NCBI GenBank assembly: GCA_012798455.1
Contig: JAAZNC010000061.1
Location: 1-58,962 of the forward strand
Direction of reading: 5' to 3'
Source of the DNA: Chloroflexota bacterium
GTDB taxonomy: Bacteria > Chloroflexota > Anaerolineae > Anaerolineales > Anaerolineaceae
Length of the DNA: 58,962 bases
Part shown: piece after piece, positions 1 to 8,912 of the stretch
Layout: the number at the start of each line of letters is the position of its first letter
Numbering within the stretch: the stretch's first letter is position 1
The notes under the pieces: generated by a model
What the model saw: the letters and a program-made list of their open reading frames with translations, nothing else
The model's database searches: none
Told to the model about the DNA's origin: nothing
Made by a program: the position numbers and the translations under genes

Positions 1-53
1 TTATTTTTTAACTATATACTATTTAATAAAGTTTATCAGGGGAAGTATTAAAT

Positions 54-671
54 ATGGACGAAAAAATAGATTGGACAGCAATTCATATTGCGGAATATGA
101 AGCAAGAAGAAAAGAGATACTATTCCGCTTAGGGTGTCTGGAAAAGATATTTGAACAGACGATTGTTACAGCAGGAATTATTGTTACAATCCTGGGTTTG
201 TATGTTAAGGAAGTTATCAATTTAGAATTTATTTTGTCAATGTTATTGATTTCTACGTTAATATTCTTTTTTCTTCAAGTTGCATATCTTAAGCATCATT
301 ATTGGCTGTTAATAAGTGCTAGTTATGAAGAAAGAAAAATAATAATTCATCAAGATAATAAAGAAATTTATCCTTTCAAAGGATTCAGTCTTTATGTTGA
401 CAACCTCTATGTACATGGGAGGATACAAGGTCTATATATGAAATTTATTGGTTACTCAGAAGCCGTTTTTCCAACGGCGATGGGACTTTCTAATTTGGTT
501 TTATTTTGGTTTTTAGTAATCTACAATTTGAATAGTATTGATTTTTCAATATCTATCTTTTTTCTATTTTATTTTGGCTACGTAGAAATAATCCTCTTTA
601 TAATTCTTGTTATCATTGGAGTCAATCAACGTAATTGGACTGTACGTGGAAAAAATTTTGTTTTGAAATAA
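54..671 (+). CDS. Hypothetical four-helix membrane protein
   Basis: I do not recognise a family for this 205-residue protein. It has a charged N-terminal helix (residues 1–40), then four hydrophobic stretches at roughly 42–58, 62–83, 139–160 and 165–192, with a soluble loop of about 55 residues between the second and third. The ATG follows a GGGGAAG Shine-Dalgarno. The gene is visibly richer in A+T than the genes that follow and ends 43 nt before the convergent nuclease gene, so it may be a recent acquisition. The left neighbour lies outside the window. A small membrane effector or accessory protein is possible, but nothing in the sequence proves a function. Confidence 0.6.
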   Translation: MDEKIDWTAIHIAEYEARRKEILFRLGCLEKIFEQTIVTAGIIVTILGLYVKEVINLEFILSMLLISTLIFFFLQVAYLKHHYWLLISASYEERKIIIHQDNKEIYPFKGFSLYVDNLYVHGRIQGLYMKFIGYSEAVFPTAMGLSNLVLFWFLVIYNLNSIDFSISIFFLFYFGYVEIILFIILVIIGVNQRNWTVRGKNFVLK

Positions 672-714
672 AAAAGAATATTTTATTGATCTAAAAAAAT
701 CTCTGAAGAAATAT

Positions 715-2130
715 TTATTTATCTAATAACCTATGAATTCTTACCAGAGCCAGAGTATCAAGGCTGCAATATTCTAACATAGCGGTGATGGTCTTCGCTT
801 TTTCATCTTCATCGAGTTGTCCATTCACCATCTCCCACCACACGATGGATGCTTCATCGCCTTTTTTTATATCCATATCATCATAGGATAGATTAGATAC
901 CAGCACCGGCAGCACTTTCTTGATGGAAGCGCTGCCGTGGAAATCGGGATGGATGTACAGTCCCTGGCTGAAGATCTCCATCAGATCGTAGATACGCGCA
1001 TTGACATTCTCTAAGAAGGGTGCGAACTCCGGGTGCATCTCTGCCATGTCGCAATTGCGTGTCATTTCAAAGGCCTTGTTCCACACCAAGATGTTGCCCT
1101 GCGGTGCGATGTGCGCTGCAAGTTGTTGCAGCAGGGTGGGTGCCGGGTCGCTGAAAGTGCTGTGCAGATATTCATAGTGCTCTAACCCCGCGCCAGGTGC
1201 GGGCTGGACGTGTAGGGAAAACTGGAAGACGATGTGCTGGTTAGGGTGGTAGCCATCAAAAGAGGGTAGGGCAGGGTTGCAGGTTTCATAATCCAGGAAG
1301 TGCAGCGGATACTGTAGGGTTGCCAGGCTCTCCTGGATGGCTGTCCGGTCTATATAGGGTTGATCGCTTTTCACCACCTCGACATATTGTGCCTGTTTGC
1401 CAGAGAGTTTGAAATCTGCTGGGATGGCGCTGATGGCTCGCACTCCCATTTCTTCCAGTTGCATGGCTTTATTGCGGTGCAGGCGGCTGATCTCATAGAT
1501 GGGATGTTCTGGCAGGTCAGGGTGGCAAAGTTCGGGGAAAGGGCAATCGTCAGGTTTGCGGCAGTGTTGGATGCCTTGCGGCTCGGGCCGTATTATGATC
1601 TGTTGGGCAGCTTGCATGAAGACCTGCGTCTGGGGAGCGAGCTCTGTCACCGCCTCGCTGATGTCTTCGCACAGGAAGAGTTCTTTCAGGTTCAACTCTC
1701 CTTGCCGGCGGTATGTCTTGTTGAGGTATACCAGATACAGATAGCGCAGCGCGATGGTTGGTCTGCACACCTGTACTTGAAAAGCCACATCGAGCAAATC
1801 CTCCTTGTCGATAGAAGAACTGCTCTTGATCTCGTACAGATCATAAATATTTTCGGTTTCATCCTTGATCAGGGCATCCATGCGCGCCAGAAAGCAATCC
1901 CAAGTAAAGGTGACTTGCTGCAGATGGCTGGCACAAGTGTATTTGGGCAGGATGGTTTGTGCGATATAGGTTTGCGCCAGCGCTTCCACCTGCTGCCCTT
2001 GCTGCATGCGGAAATCGTCCATGGCGCTGGGCAGTTTTGTGGGGATATAACCATGTTTGAATGCCCAGAAATGCAGAGGTGTATCCAGAAAAAGGCGGAA
2101 ATCGGTCTTGGTGATGATCTGTTTGGGCAT
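715..2130 (-). CDS. DUF2779 protein: Cas4-like nuclease plus DEDD-type exonuclease domain
   Basis: The 471-residue protein looks like two nuclease modules. The N-terminal half has a PD-(D/E)XK-like core: Asp in FLARMDALI, then YEIKSSSS supplying the E-x-K pair, followed by a cysteine cluster CRKPDDCPFPELC that in Cas4/AddB-type nucleases binds an iron-sulfur cluster with an upstream cysteine. The C-terminal half starts with FLDYETC (paired acidic residues of a DEDD exonuclease) and ends with YCSLDTLALV, a plausible last acidic motif. The arrangement matches the DUF2779 family, whose substrate is not known to me. The start follows AGGAGGG. It is divergent from the phosphodiesterase gene and there is no CRISPR array nearby, so a general DNA or RNA processing role is more likely than spacer acquisition. 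Confidence 0.75.
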   Translation of the reverse strand: MPKQIITKTDFRLFLDTPLHFWAFKHGYIPTKLPSAMDDFRMQQGQQVEALAQTYIAQTILPKYTCASHLQQVTFTWDCFLARMDALIKDETENIYDLYEIKSSSSIDKEDLLDVAFQVQVCRPTIALRYLYLVYLNKTYRRQGELNLKELFLCEDISEAVTELAPQTQVFMQAAQQIIIRPEPQGIQHCRKPDDCPFPELCHPDLPEHPIYEISRLHRNKAMQLEEMGVRAISAIPADFKLSGKQAQYVEVVKSDQPYIDRTAIQESLATLQYPLHFLDYETCNPALPSFDGYHPNQHIVFQFSLHVQPAPGAGLEHYEYLHSTFSDPAPTLLQQLAAHIAPQGNILVWNKAFEMTRNCDMAEMHPEFAPFLENVNARIYDLMEIFSQGLYIHPDFHGSASIKKVLPVLVSNLSYDDMDIKKGDEASIVWWEMVNGQLDEDEKAKTITAMLEYCSLDTLALVRIHRLLDK

Positions 2131-2202
2131 CGGATCCCTCCTGTTCTGATTATAGCGAATTAATCGAATAAATTAGTTGAAAAGGGAAAAATAACATGCT
2201 TG

Positions 2203-2224
2203 TGCTATAATGCGAACTTGAGGT
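2203..2224 (+). promoter_or_regulatory. Extended -10 promoter and SD of the phosphodiesterase gene
   Basis: TGC followed by TATAAT (2206–2211) is an extended -10 element, and TTGAGG ending at 2223 is a Shine-Dalgarno about six bases before the ATG at 2229. No good -35 is seen at 17 nt, which is normal for extended -10 promoters. Confidence 0.55.
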
Positions 2225-2228
2225 CATC

Positions 2229-2990
2229 ATGAACAATCATCGTTTATTTGAACTGGTCACGCCGGTGGTGTTCGCCCACCGCGGCGCCTCCAAATTTGCT
2301 CCTGAGAACACTATCGCATCCTTCCGCAGCGCGCTGGAGATGGGGGCGCTGGCATTGGAACTGGATATCACCCTCACCAATGATGGAGAAGTGCTGGTCA
2401 TTCATGATGACACCATCGACCGCACTACTGATGGCACAGGCGCCGTAGCAGAGCTGAACCTGGCTGAGATCAAAAAGCTGGACGCGGGTATGTGGTTCTT
2501 GCCGGAGTTCAAGGGAGAAAAGATCCCGACCCTGACGGAGGTTTTTGCATTCGTTCAGGATGAAGCGCTGATCAATATCGAGTTGAAGAATGCCGGCAAG
2601 CGCAATGCGGAGCTGGTGCAGAAAGCAGTGGATCTGGTCACCTCCATGAACATGCAAGAAACGGTCATTTTTTCCTCTTTTTACCCTCAAAATGTGCGCA
2701 TGGTGCGTGAACTGCTGCCGGAATGTCCGGTTGGCTTGCTGACCCTGCCCGGTATCCCCGGGGCATTGGAGATCTTGTTTTCATCCAAACTCAGCCCAGA
2801 TATGATCCACCCGCATTATTCCAACCTGTCACCTGCTTTTATTCAAAAACAGCATACCAGATTGCGGCGGGTGCATGCCTACACGGTCAATGAGCCGGCT
2901 TTGATTCGCAAGATGATCGATTGGGAAGTGGACGGGTTTTTCTGTGATGACCTTATCACCGCACAGCGGATTTTCACGGATACTCACTAA
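2229..2990 (+). CDS. ugpQ: Glycerophosphodiester phosphodiesterase
   Basis: This 253-residue cytoplasmic protein hydrolyses glycerophosphodiesters to glycerol-3-phosphate and an alcohol. The family signature is complete: AHRGASKFAPENT (catalytic His and metal-binding Glu), LELDITLTNDGEVLVIHDD (Glu/Asp metal ligands and second catalytic His), IELKN in the barrel core, and HAYTVNE near the C-terminus. There is no signal peptide, so it resembles the cytosolic UgpQ type more than periplasmic GlpQ. The GH3-like gene follows 30 nt downstream but appears to have its own promoter. Symbol assigned by family resemblance only. Confidence 0.88.
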   Translation: MNNHRLFELVTPVVFAHRGASKFAPENTIASFRSALEMGALALELDITLTNDGEVLVIHDDTIDRTTDGTGAVAELNLAEIKKLDAGMWFLPEFKGEKIPTLTEVFAFVQDEALINIELKNAGKRNAELVQKAVDLVTSMNMQETVIFSSFYPQNVRMVRELLPECPVGLLTLPGIPGALEILFSSKLSPDMIHPHYSNLSPAFIQKQHTRLRRVHAYTVNEPALIRKMIDWEVDGFFCDDLITAQRIFTDTH

Positions 2991-3007
2991 AGATTGCATT
3001 TCCCTTT

Positions 3008-3021
3008 TATAATTACCTTGA
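3008..3021 (+). promoter_or_regulatory. TATAAT -10 box directly before ATG (leaderless-type start)
   Basis: TATAAT at 3008–3013 is followed by seven bases and the ATG at 3021. Transcription starting about seven bases after the -10 would begin at or next to the A of the start codon. No Shine-Dalgarno is present. Confidence 0.45.
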
Positions 3022-5864
3022 TGGAGAAGAAGAGCTACAGACTCTTTTTGGTTTTAAGTATTCTGATTCTGACGCTTTCAGGGACCAATCCGGTTTTTGC
3101 CAGCGCTCAAACTGCCCAGAGTACTTATTTACAAAAAGCACAGCAATTATTAGATCAAATGACGCCGGCTGAAAAGATCGGGCAGTTATTTCTCATCACA
3201 TTTAAAGGCAATACCGTTGAAGAAGGTTCTGAACTATATTCCCTGTTGCAGGATTATCAGGTGGGTGGAGTGGTGCTTTCGCGTACTGATGATAATTTTA
3301 CCGGACCGGAAGATACCACTCAGGCTGTTTTTGAACTTACCTCCCAGTTGCAAAATATTGTGTGGAATAACAGCCTGGCGGGCTTTATCGATAGCGAAGA
3401 GCAGCAACTTGACCGCATCTATGTGCCGCTTTTCATCGGGATCGCGCAAGATGGCGATTCTTATCCCTTTGACCAGATCTTATCGGGTGTCTCTACCTTG
3501 CCTAATCAAATGGCGATCGGAGCGACCTTTTCCACCGATCTGGCAAAATCCACTGGTGAATTGTTAGGCAGAGAACTGCAGGCGTTGGGGTTCAACTTGT
3601 TGCTCGGTCCATCATTGGATGTGCTGGATTCCAGCTATTCCGAGAGCGATGCCAGTTTGGGAACGCGCACTTTTGGTGGTGATCCTTACTGGGTGGGTGA
3701 GTTAGGAAAGGCATTCATCAGCGGTGTTCACAATGGCAGTGATGACAAAATGGTAGTGATCGCAAAACATTTCCCGGGTAGAGGGAGTTCTGACCGTCTG
3801 CCGGAAGAAGAAGTGGCAACCGTGCGTAAATCACTGGAACAGTTGAAACTGATCGAATTGGCACCCTTCTTTTCAGTAGCCCCTGCCACTGTGGTAGATA
3901 GCACCAGAGTGGCAGATGGTTTTCTGGTGAGCCATATTCGCTATCAGGGCTTTCAGGGTAATATTCGTGAAACCACCAAACCGGTCAGTTTCGATTCTTC
4001 GGCACTTAGTTCCATCATGAATCTACCACAGTTCAGCATTTGGCGAGAGGGGGGCGGCATTCTGGTGTCAGATAGTTTGGGCGGTAATGCCATTCGCAAC
4101 TTCTTTGATCCTAATAATGAGAAATTTGACGGAAAACAGATTGCCTTGAATGCCTTCCTGGCTGGTAACGATATCTTGTATCTGGATAATTTCCTTTCTA
4201 GCGGAGATGAGAACGAAATCCAATCCGTTCGCAGCACCCTGGAGTTCTTCGAACAGAAATACCGGGAAGATAACGCTTTTGCCGAACGGGTGGATGAATC
4301 TGTAATCCGTATTCTGAGCTTGAAGTATAAGATCTATGATGTGTTCACACCGACCTACGTTTATCAGGATGAAGACCAGCTTGGTATGTTGGGGCAGGGT
4401 TCGGATGTGCTTTCCAAAGTGGCACGCAACGCGGCTACCCTGGTCAATCCCTCGATCGAGGAATTATCATCCATTTTGCCTGACCCTCCTGCCAGCAGCG
4501 ATCGCATTATCTTTATTACCGATACGGTGAGTACAGCGCAGTGCAGCGATTGTGAAGAACAGGATATCCTCTCGGTCAATGCCTTGCAAGATACGGTCGA
4601 GCGTTTATATGGTTCGAATGGCACAGGTCAGATTGTCGAACGACGTCTGCGTTCCTACTCCTTCCAGGACCTGACGGATTACCTCGATGATCCCACTGAC
4701 CGGGCGGATGTGGGTAGTTTTGTCTCTGAAGCTAACTGGTTGGTTTTTTCGATTCTGGATGAGGATAATGCTCGAGCCGGGTCGGATGCCTTGAAACGTC
4801 TGCTGGCGGAAAAATCCGATCTGTTGCATGATAGAAAAGTGGTGGTGTTTGCCTTCAACGCCCCGTTCTACCTGGATGCCACTGATCTCACCTTTATCGA
4901 TGCCTATTATTGCCTATATAGCAAGACGGCTGCCTTTGTGGAAACCGCAGCACGGTTGTTGTTTCAGGAGATCGTCCCCAAGGGTCACTCACCGGTTTCC
5001 ATCCCGGTGGTTGGATATGATTTGATCGAGATGACTTATCCTGATCCCGATCAGATCATATCCCTGGAGATCGATGTTGATAACTTGCCCGAGGCGAAAC
5101 AGGAAGAGATCTTGAGCACTGGTATTGAAAATGTCATTTTCCGGTTAGGGGATGCCCTGCCCATTCAAACCGGACGTATCTTGGATCGTAACGGGCTACC
5201 TGTGCCGGATGGCACTGTGGTGTATTTTATGATCAACCATGTAGGCGAGAGCGAACAGGCTACTATCATCGAAGCTGTGACCAGCGAGGGGGTGGCGACC
5301 ATGTCATACCTGTTGCAGACCTTTGGTAGGGTGGAAATTCGTGCGCAAAGCGACACTGCTAAAAACTCGGAGATATTCCTGTTGGATATCACCTCTGCAG
5401 CAGGAGGTGTCATCAGCGAGATTACCCCTACACCATCTCCGACCTTGATTGGGCAAGATGGGCTGATGAACGAGCAGCAAATGGGAAATGGCGATGGTAG
5501 TGAAGAAAATGAACCAGTGAAAACATTACCCGGCACACTGCAGTGGTTTATGTGTTCTATCGTTATTTTAGGTGTTGCATACAGCATCTATTTGCTTACG
5601 CAGCGTTATTTTTCCCTGATGGGTGGTGCTACCATTGCCCTATTCGGTGTCATTGCAGGATATGCTTGTCTGTTGTGGGTCCAATTGAAGTTTCCTGGCA
5701 GTTTTGCACGCACCAATTTTTTGGAATTGCTTTATTTGATGGGGTGGACAGCGTTGTTCACGCTCATTGGGGCGGGTTTTGCCATGCTTTCACAGGCAAG
5801 GCAGTTAAAAAGAGCAAAAGAAAACTCAAGCAAAAAAACTGATCAAAAAACTAAGAAAAGCTAA
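3021..5864 (+). CDS. Secreted, membrane-anchored GH3-like protein
   Basis: A 947-residue exported protein. I place the start at the ATG at 3021 rather than the TTG 27 nt earlier, because MEKKSYRLFLVLSILILTLS is a clean signal peptide. Residues about 40–440 resemble glycoside hydrolase family 3 of the NagZ (beta-N-acetylhexosaminidase) branch: KHFPGRGSSDR, and GGGILVSDSLGG carrying the expected nucleophile Asp. The Asp-Ser-His loop that supplies the acid/base His in NagZ is replaced by SDRLPEEE, so the chemistry may differ. Residues ~700–800 look like an Ig-like beta domain followed by a Pro/Thr-rich linker, then three C-terminal membrane helices. It could act on cell-wall sugars outside the membrane. 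The 3' end overlaps the convergent kinase gene by 39 bp. Confidence 0.75.
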   Translation: MEKKSYRLFLVLSILILTLSGTNPVFASAQTAQSTYLQKAQQLLDQMTPAEKIGQLFLITFKGNTVEEGSELYSLLQDYQVGGVVLSRTDDNFTGPEDTTQAVFELTSQLQNIVWNNSLAGFIDSEEQQLDRIYVPLFIGIAQDGDSYPFDQILSGVSTLPNQMAIGATFSTDLAKSTGELLGRELQALGFNLLLGPSLDVLDSSYSESDASLGTRTFGGDPYWVGELGKAFISGVHNGSDDKMVVIAKHFPGRGSSDRLPEEEVATVRKSLEQLKLIELAPFFSVAPATVVDSTRVADGFLVSHIRYQGFQGNIRETTKPVSFDSSALSSIMNLPQFSIWREGGGILVSDSLGGNAIRNFFDPNNEKFDGKQIALNAFLAGNDILYLDNFLSSGDENEIQSVRSTLEFFEQKYREDNAFAERVDESVIRILSLKYKIYDVFTPTYVYQDEDQLGMLGQGSDVLSKVARNAATLVNPSIEELSSILPDPPASSDRIIFITDTVSTAQCSDCEEQDILSVNALQDTVERLYGSNGTGQIVERRLRSYSFQDLTDYLDDPTDRADVGSFVSEANWLVFSILDEDNARAGSDALKRLLAEKSDLLHDRKVVVFAFNAPFYLDATDLTFIDAYYCLYSKTAAFVETAARLLFQEIVPKGHSPVSIPVVGYDLIEMTYPDPDQIISLEIDVDNLPEAKQEEILSTGIENVIFRLGDALPIQTGRILDRNGLPVPDGTVVYFMINHVGESEQATIIEAVTSEGVATMSYLLQTFGRVEIRAQSDTAKNSEIFLLDITSAAGGVISEITPTPSPTLIGQDGLMNEQQMGNGDGSEENEPVKTLPGTLQWFMCSIVILGVAYSIYLLTQRYFSLMGGATIALFGVIAGYACLLWVQLKFPGSFARTNFLELLYLMGWTALFTLIGAGFAMLSQARQLKRAKENSSKKTDQKTKKS

Positions 5865-6809
5865 TCCGGCGGATATCCAAAACAATCGTGTGATTTCTTT
5901 ATTTGATGCAAAGCGGCGGTAATCGATATGCGGTATTACTTTATCGGTGAGCTGTTTGGTATTTCCCAGCAGGATATCCGTGAATTGTTTGACCGTTTGT
6001 GGTCTGTCATCGGGGTGAAGCTGGAGTGCCCATAAAATGGCTTTTTCCATTTGAGAAGAAATGGCAGGATTGATCTCGCTAAGGGGTACCAGTTTGCTGG
6101 GGTTTAGAAATCTTTCACGTGCATCGGCAGGCTGGGTATTGGTGCTCAGGTGGTAAAGTGTGGCGCCAAAGGAATAGATATCGCTGCGCACGTCAGTATG
6201 AATGCCGTCACCCCCATACTGCTCCAGAGGAGTATAAATGGCAGTTCCCTGACCTTGGATGACAGTGATAGTGACATCATCGGGAACCATGATCTTGACC
6301 AGACCAAAATCTACCAGTTTCAATAACCCGCTGGGAGTGATTTTCAAGTTGCTGGGTTTTATGTCGCGGTGGACGATGGGAGGATCTTGACTGTGCAGGA
6401 AAGAGAGTGCATCTCCCAGTTGTTGTGCCCAATTACGGATGTCGTCGATTACCAGAAAATTATCATTGTGTTTGGCTTGCAGAATGAGTGTTCGCAGATC
6501 CTCTCCGGGCACATAATCCATTACCAGGTAATCTCGGGATTCAATGGAGAAAAAATCTGATACTTTGGGTAGATTGGGATGATCAAGTCGGGCGAGGATG
6601 GTCGCTTCGCGCATGAACTGGTCTTGAGCTTCTTGGATGAGCACTTCTTCCAGTGATCGATCGTATTCCACCTCTTTCAAGGCACATTTACGCCCTTCTA
6701 GCAGGGTGTCATCCGCTAGGTAAACACTGCCCATCCCACCACGACCGATGATCTTTTTAATAAGATAGCGGTTCTGTAAAATTTCTCCCGGTTTTCTGGA
6801 AATTGTCAT
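5826..6809 (-). CDS. Membrane-anchored Ser/Thr protein kinase (Hanks type)
   Basis: A 327-residue eukaryotic-like kinase. Visible motifs are the Gly-rich loop IIGRGGMGSVYLADD, the lysine in CALKEVEYD, the catalytic loop VHRDIKPSNLKI and DFGLVK as metal-binding DFG. A single hydrophobic helix LFWISAGLAFLSFLISFFA closes the protein, so the kinase domain faces the cytoplasm with essentially no outer sensor and no PASTA repeats. Upstream on the other strand lies the FHA–winged-helix gene, a natural phospho-threonine reader. The promoter has TATAAT about 18 nt before the ATG and an AGGACA Shine-Dalgarno. The last 39 bp overlap the GH3-like gene. Confidence 0.9.
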   Translation of the reverse strand: MTISRKPGEILQNRYLIKKIIGRGGMGSVYLADDTLLEGRKCALKEVEYDRSLEEVLIQEAQDQFMREATILARLDHPNLPKVSDFFSIESRDYLVMDYVPGEDLRTLILQAKHNDNFLVIDDIRNWAQQLGDALSFLHSQDPPIVHRDIKPSNLKITPSGLLKLVDFGLVKIMVPDDVTITVIQGQGTAIYTPLEQYGGDGIHTDVRSDIYSFGATLYHLSTNTQPADARERFLNPSKLVPLSEINPAISSQMEKAILWALQLHPDDRPQTVKQFTDILLGNTKQLTDKVIPHIDYRRFASNKEITRLFWISAGLAFLSFLISFFA

Positions 6810-6866
6810 AACTTGTCCTGATTTTCAATTATACTGTGTCCGGCGGATGTATTATTATATATAAGT

Positions 6867-7517
6867 ATGGAAAAAAGGAACAGTACACCAATTCTGATTG
6901 CTCAAAATGGAATGTTGAACAGCAAACAATGGCTTGTGGATCACGAAGTATTGATCGGCAGGGAAGAGTGCTGTGATGTGATGGTCGCTGACCGGCAGGT
7001 CTCACGTAAACATGCGCGCATTTATCAATTAGGAGACGATACTTTCATTGAGGACCTGGATAGCAAGAACGGCACCTATGTCAATCATAAAAAGATTGAA
7101 GGCAGTACCCAACTGCATGAAGGGGATGTCATCCAGATCGCGTTGATCCAGGAGTTCCTGTTCATCTCTTCCGATGCCACCATTCCTTTATCTGAAGAAC
7201 AGGTTTATCGCAAGCTATATATCGATCGCAAAAATGACTCGGTATGGGTGAGCGATCACAAGATCGATCCGCCATTATCCGTGCAGCAATATACCCTGCT
7301 GTCATGCCTGTACGAAAATACCGGATGCATTGTTTCCCGCAGCGAGATCGTTTCTCGTGTATGGGTAGATTCATCCGGTGCGGGAATATCAAACGAGGCG
7401 ATCGATGCGCTGGTGCGGCGCTTGCGCTATCGCCTCGCTGAATATGAACCTGATATCGATTTTATTGAAACAGTACGCGGATACGGTTTCCGCTTTCAGA
7501 ATCCTATTCAGAAATAA
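6867..7517 (+). CDS. FHA–winged-helix transcriptional regulator
   Basis: A 216-residue protein with an N-terminal FHA domain (residues ~10–100: LIGREECCDVMVADRQVSRK, then DLDSKNGTYVN) fused to a C-terminal OmpR/PhoB-type winged helix (~115–212: an acidic helix set ending RGYGFRFQNP). FHA domains bind phosphothreonine; the DNA-binding half is the type usually joined to a receiver domain. Here phospho-Thr recognition replaces the aspartate receiver, so the neighbouring divergent Ser/Thr kinase is the obvious input (inference). No Shine-Dalgarno is visible; TATTAT lies about 8–11 nt before the ATG, so the mRNA may be leaderless. The stop abuts the stop of the convergent CpXC gene with no spacer. 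Confidence 0.88.
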   Translation: MEKRNSTPILIAQNGMLNSKQWLVDHEVLIGREECCDVMVADRQVSRKHARIYQLGDDTFIEDLDSKNGTYVNHKKIEGSTQLHEGDVIQIALIQEFLFISSDATIPLSEEQVYRKLYIDRKNDSVWVSDHKIDPPLSVQQYTLLSCLYENTGCIVSRSEIVSRVWVDSSGAGISNEAIDALVRRLRYRLAEYEPDIDFIETVRGYGFRFQNPIQK

Positions 7518-8870
7518 TTATTTATCAGCCAGGTTCTTTTTCATTGAATAACGCAGCAAGGTTTTATAAAGCTGTTGGATGTGCTGCATGCTTTCTTCTG
7601 GTGCATTGCCACCTTGCGAGATGATGCCGTTCAATAACTGGATGAAATCCGGGGTGATTTTATCTTGATGTTCATCCAGGAATTTATTCAATTCATCGGG
7701 TTTATCTATGAGTGCGAGCATCTCTTCGATCAATTGTATTTCCGCAGGTGGTTCCATGGCTTTACGAACCACAATCATTACCCGTTCCAGTTTTTGGATG
7801 CGGTCCAGATCTGCCTGTTTTCTGGCTTTCTCGAGCTCGTCTTCCACTACCTGCAAAAAGAGCTCGGTGATGTTATCAAGATTCTTCTGCGTCTCGGCTT
7901 CGATGTCATCTGCTTTGAGGATGGATTCAAGCAGTTTCTTGGTCTGATCAAATTCAGCTTGCATGCGCTTGTCGATCTGGGCAGTGAGATCAAGTAATTT
8001 CTCACGTAATGCGGAAAGACGCTCTTTTTCATCCCCGCTCGCATTGTCGATCTTCTGGCTGAGTTGCTGGAAGAAGGTGTAGTCCATGCCGTTGCGAGCT
8101 AGGCTGGCGAGCGTCGAAATTTCTGTGTCCGATTTGGCATTCACGATCAGATCCAGCAGTTTTTCGCGGGTCAGCCCGCCGTCTTTACTGGCATCCTGTA
8201 GTGTTTTTATGGCTTGTTGTGTTTCTTGTGAAGATTGATAGAGCTGTTTGCCAACCTCAGTCTTCTCGAAAAGAACTTTTTCGACCCGTTCCAGTATTTG
8301 TAACGATTCCTGATCGCTTTGGGCAACCGCCGACTGCATCAAGCGGGAGTACAGAGAGAAAAATGCAAGGTTGAATTGGTCTTTTTCTTGCTCAATGATG
8401 GTTTCTAGTTCAGCTTCTGGCACGGTTAGCAATCGTTGGATGAGTTTGATCTTTTTTTGCTGATCTTCCAGCATTTCTTTGGTCACACCATCTGCTTCAA
8501 GAATCTTCTCGATCAAAGTTTGAAAAGTGAACATGGATTGAGGTTGTAGAATATACGCTTTACGTTTTTCGGCAGGTAAGCTGTCGATCACCCGGTTGAT
8601 CAGTGGTCCCAACTGCTTTTCTTGCTCGTTCAATGGTATATTGCTTTCGGGAGGGAAAAAAGTGAGTAATAATTCCTTATCAGGATCATGATACACGATA
8701 GGTGTGCCTATCATTCCACTATAACCACAGGTCGGGCAGTGTATGACATTGACTGCACCGTTCAATAGTTTTTGTTTGGCAAGCGGATCCTGACTGAGAT
8801 CGAAGATCTGTTGTACCTCAACAATATTGGGTGAATGACACTGGGGGCAAGCTACTTGAGTTTTTGGCAT
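7518..8870 (-). CDS. CpXC-domain protein with long helical tail
   Basis: The 450-residue protein starts with two zinc-knuckle pairs, CPQC (residues 8–11) and CPTC (~45–48), typical of the CpXC domain. The rest is almost entirely alpha-helical and rich in Glu, Lys and Gln, without membrane segments. The function of CpXC proteins is unknown to me. It lies 42 nt downstream of the histidine kinase on the same strand, so the two are probably co-transcribed, and its 3' end touches the FHA regulator. A scaffold or sensor role in the same signalling block is a guess. Confidence 0.75.
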   Translation of the reverse strand: MPKTQVACPQCHSPNIVEVQQIFDLSQDPLAKQKLLNGAVNVIHCPTCGYSGMIGTPIVYHDPDKELLLTFFPPESNIPLNEQEKQLGPLINRVIDSLPAEKRKAYILQPQSMFTFQTLIEKILEADGVTKEMLEDQQKKIKLIQRLLTVPEAELETIIEQEKDQFNLAFFSLYSRLMQSAVAQSDQESLQILERVEKVLFEKTEVGKQLYQSSQETQQAIKTLQDASKDGGLTREKLLDLIVNAKSDTEISTLASLARNGMDYTFFQQLSQKIDNASGDEKERLSALREKLLDLTAQIDKRMQAEFDQTKKLLESILKADDIEAETQKNLDNITELFLQVVEDELEKARKQADLDRIQKLERVMIVVRKAMEPPAEIQLIEEMLALIDKPDELNKFLDEHQDKITPDFIQLLNGIISQGGNAPEESMQHIQQLYKTLLRYSMKKNLADK

Positions 8871-8912
8871 GTTAATAGGAATCCTTTCTTAGAAAACCGA
8901 ACCATCATAAAA

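Noticed and set aside
1360..2163. Long open frame on the + strand (267 codons)
   Set aside because: It is the exact antisense of the DUF2779 nuclease, whose motifs, Shine-Dalgarno and strand fit; the + frame has no recognisable domain.
2994..3020. TTG-started N-terminal extension of the GH3-like gene
   Set aside because: Would put residues ahead of a classic signal peptide and cross the TATAAT box; the ATG at 3021 fits better.
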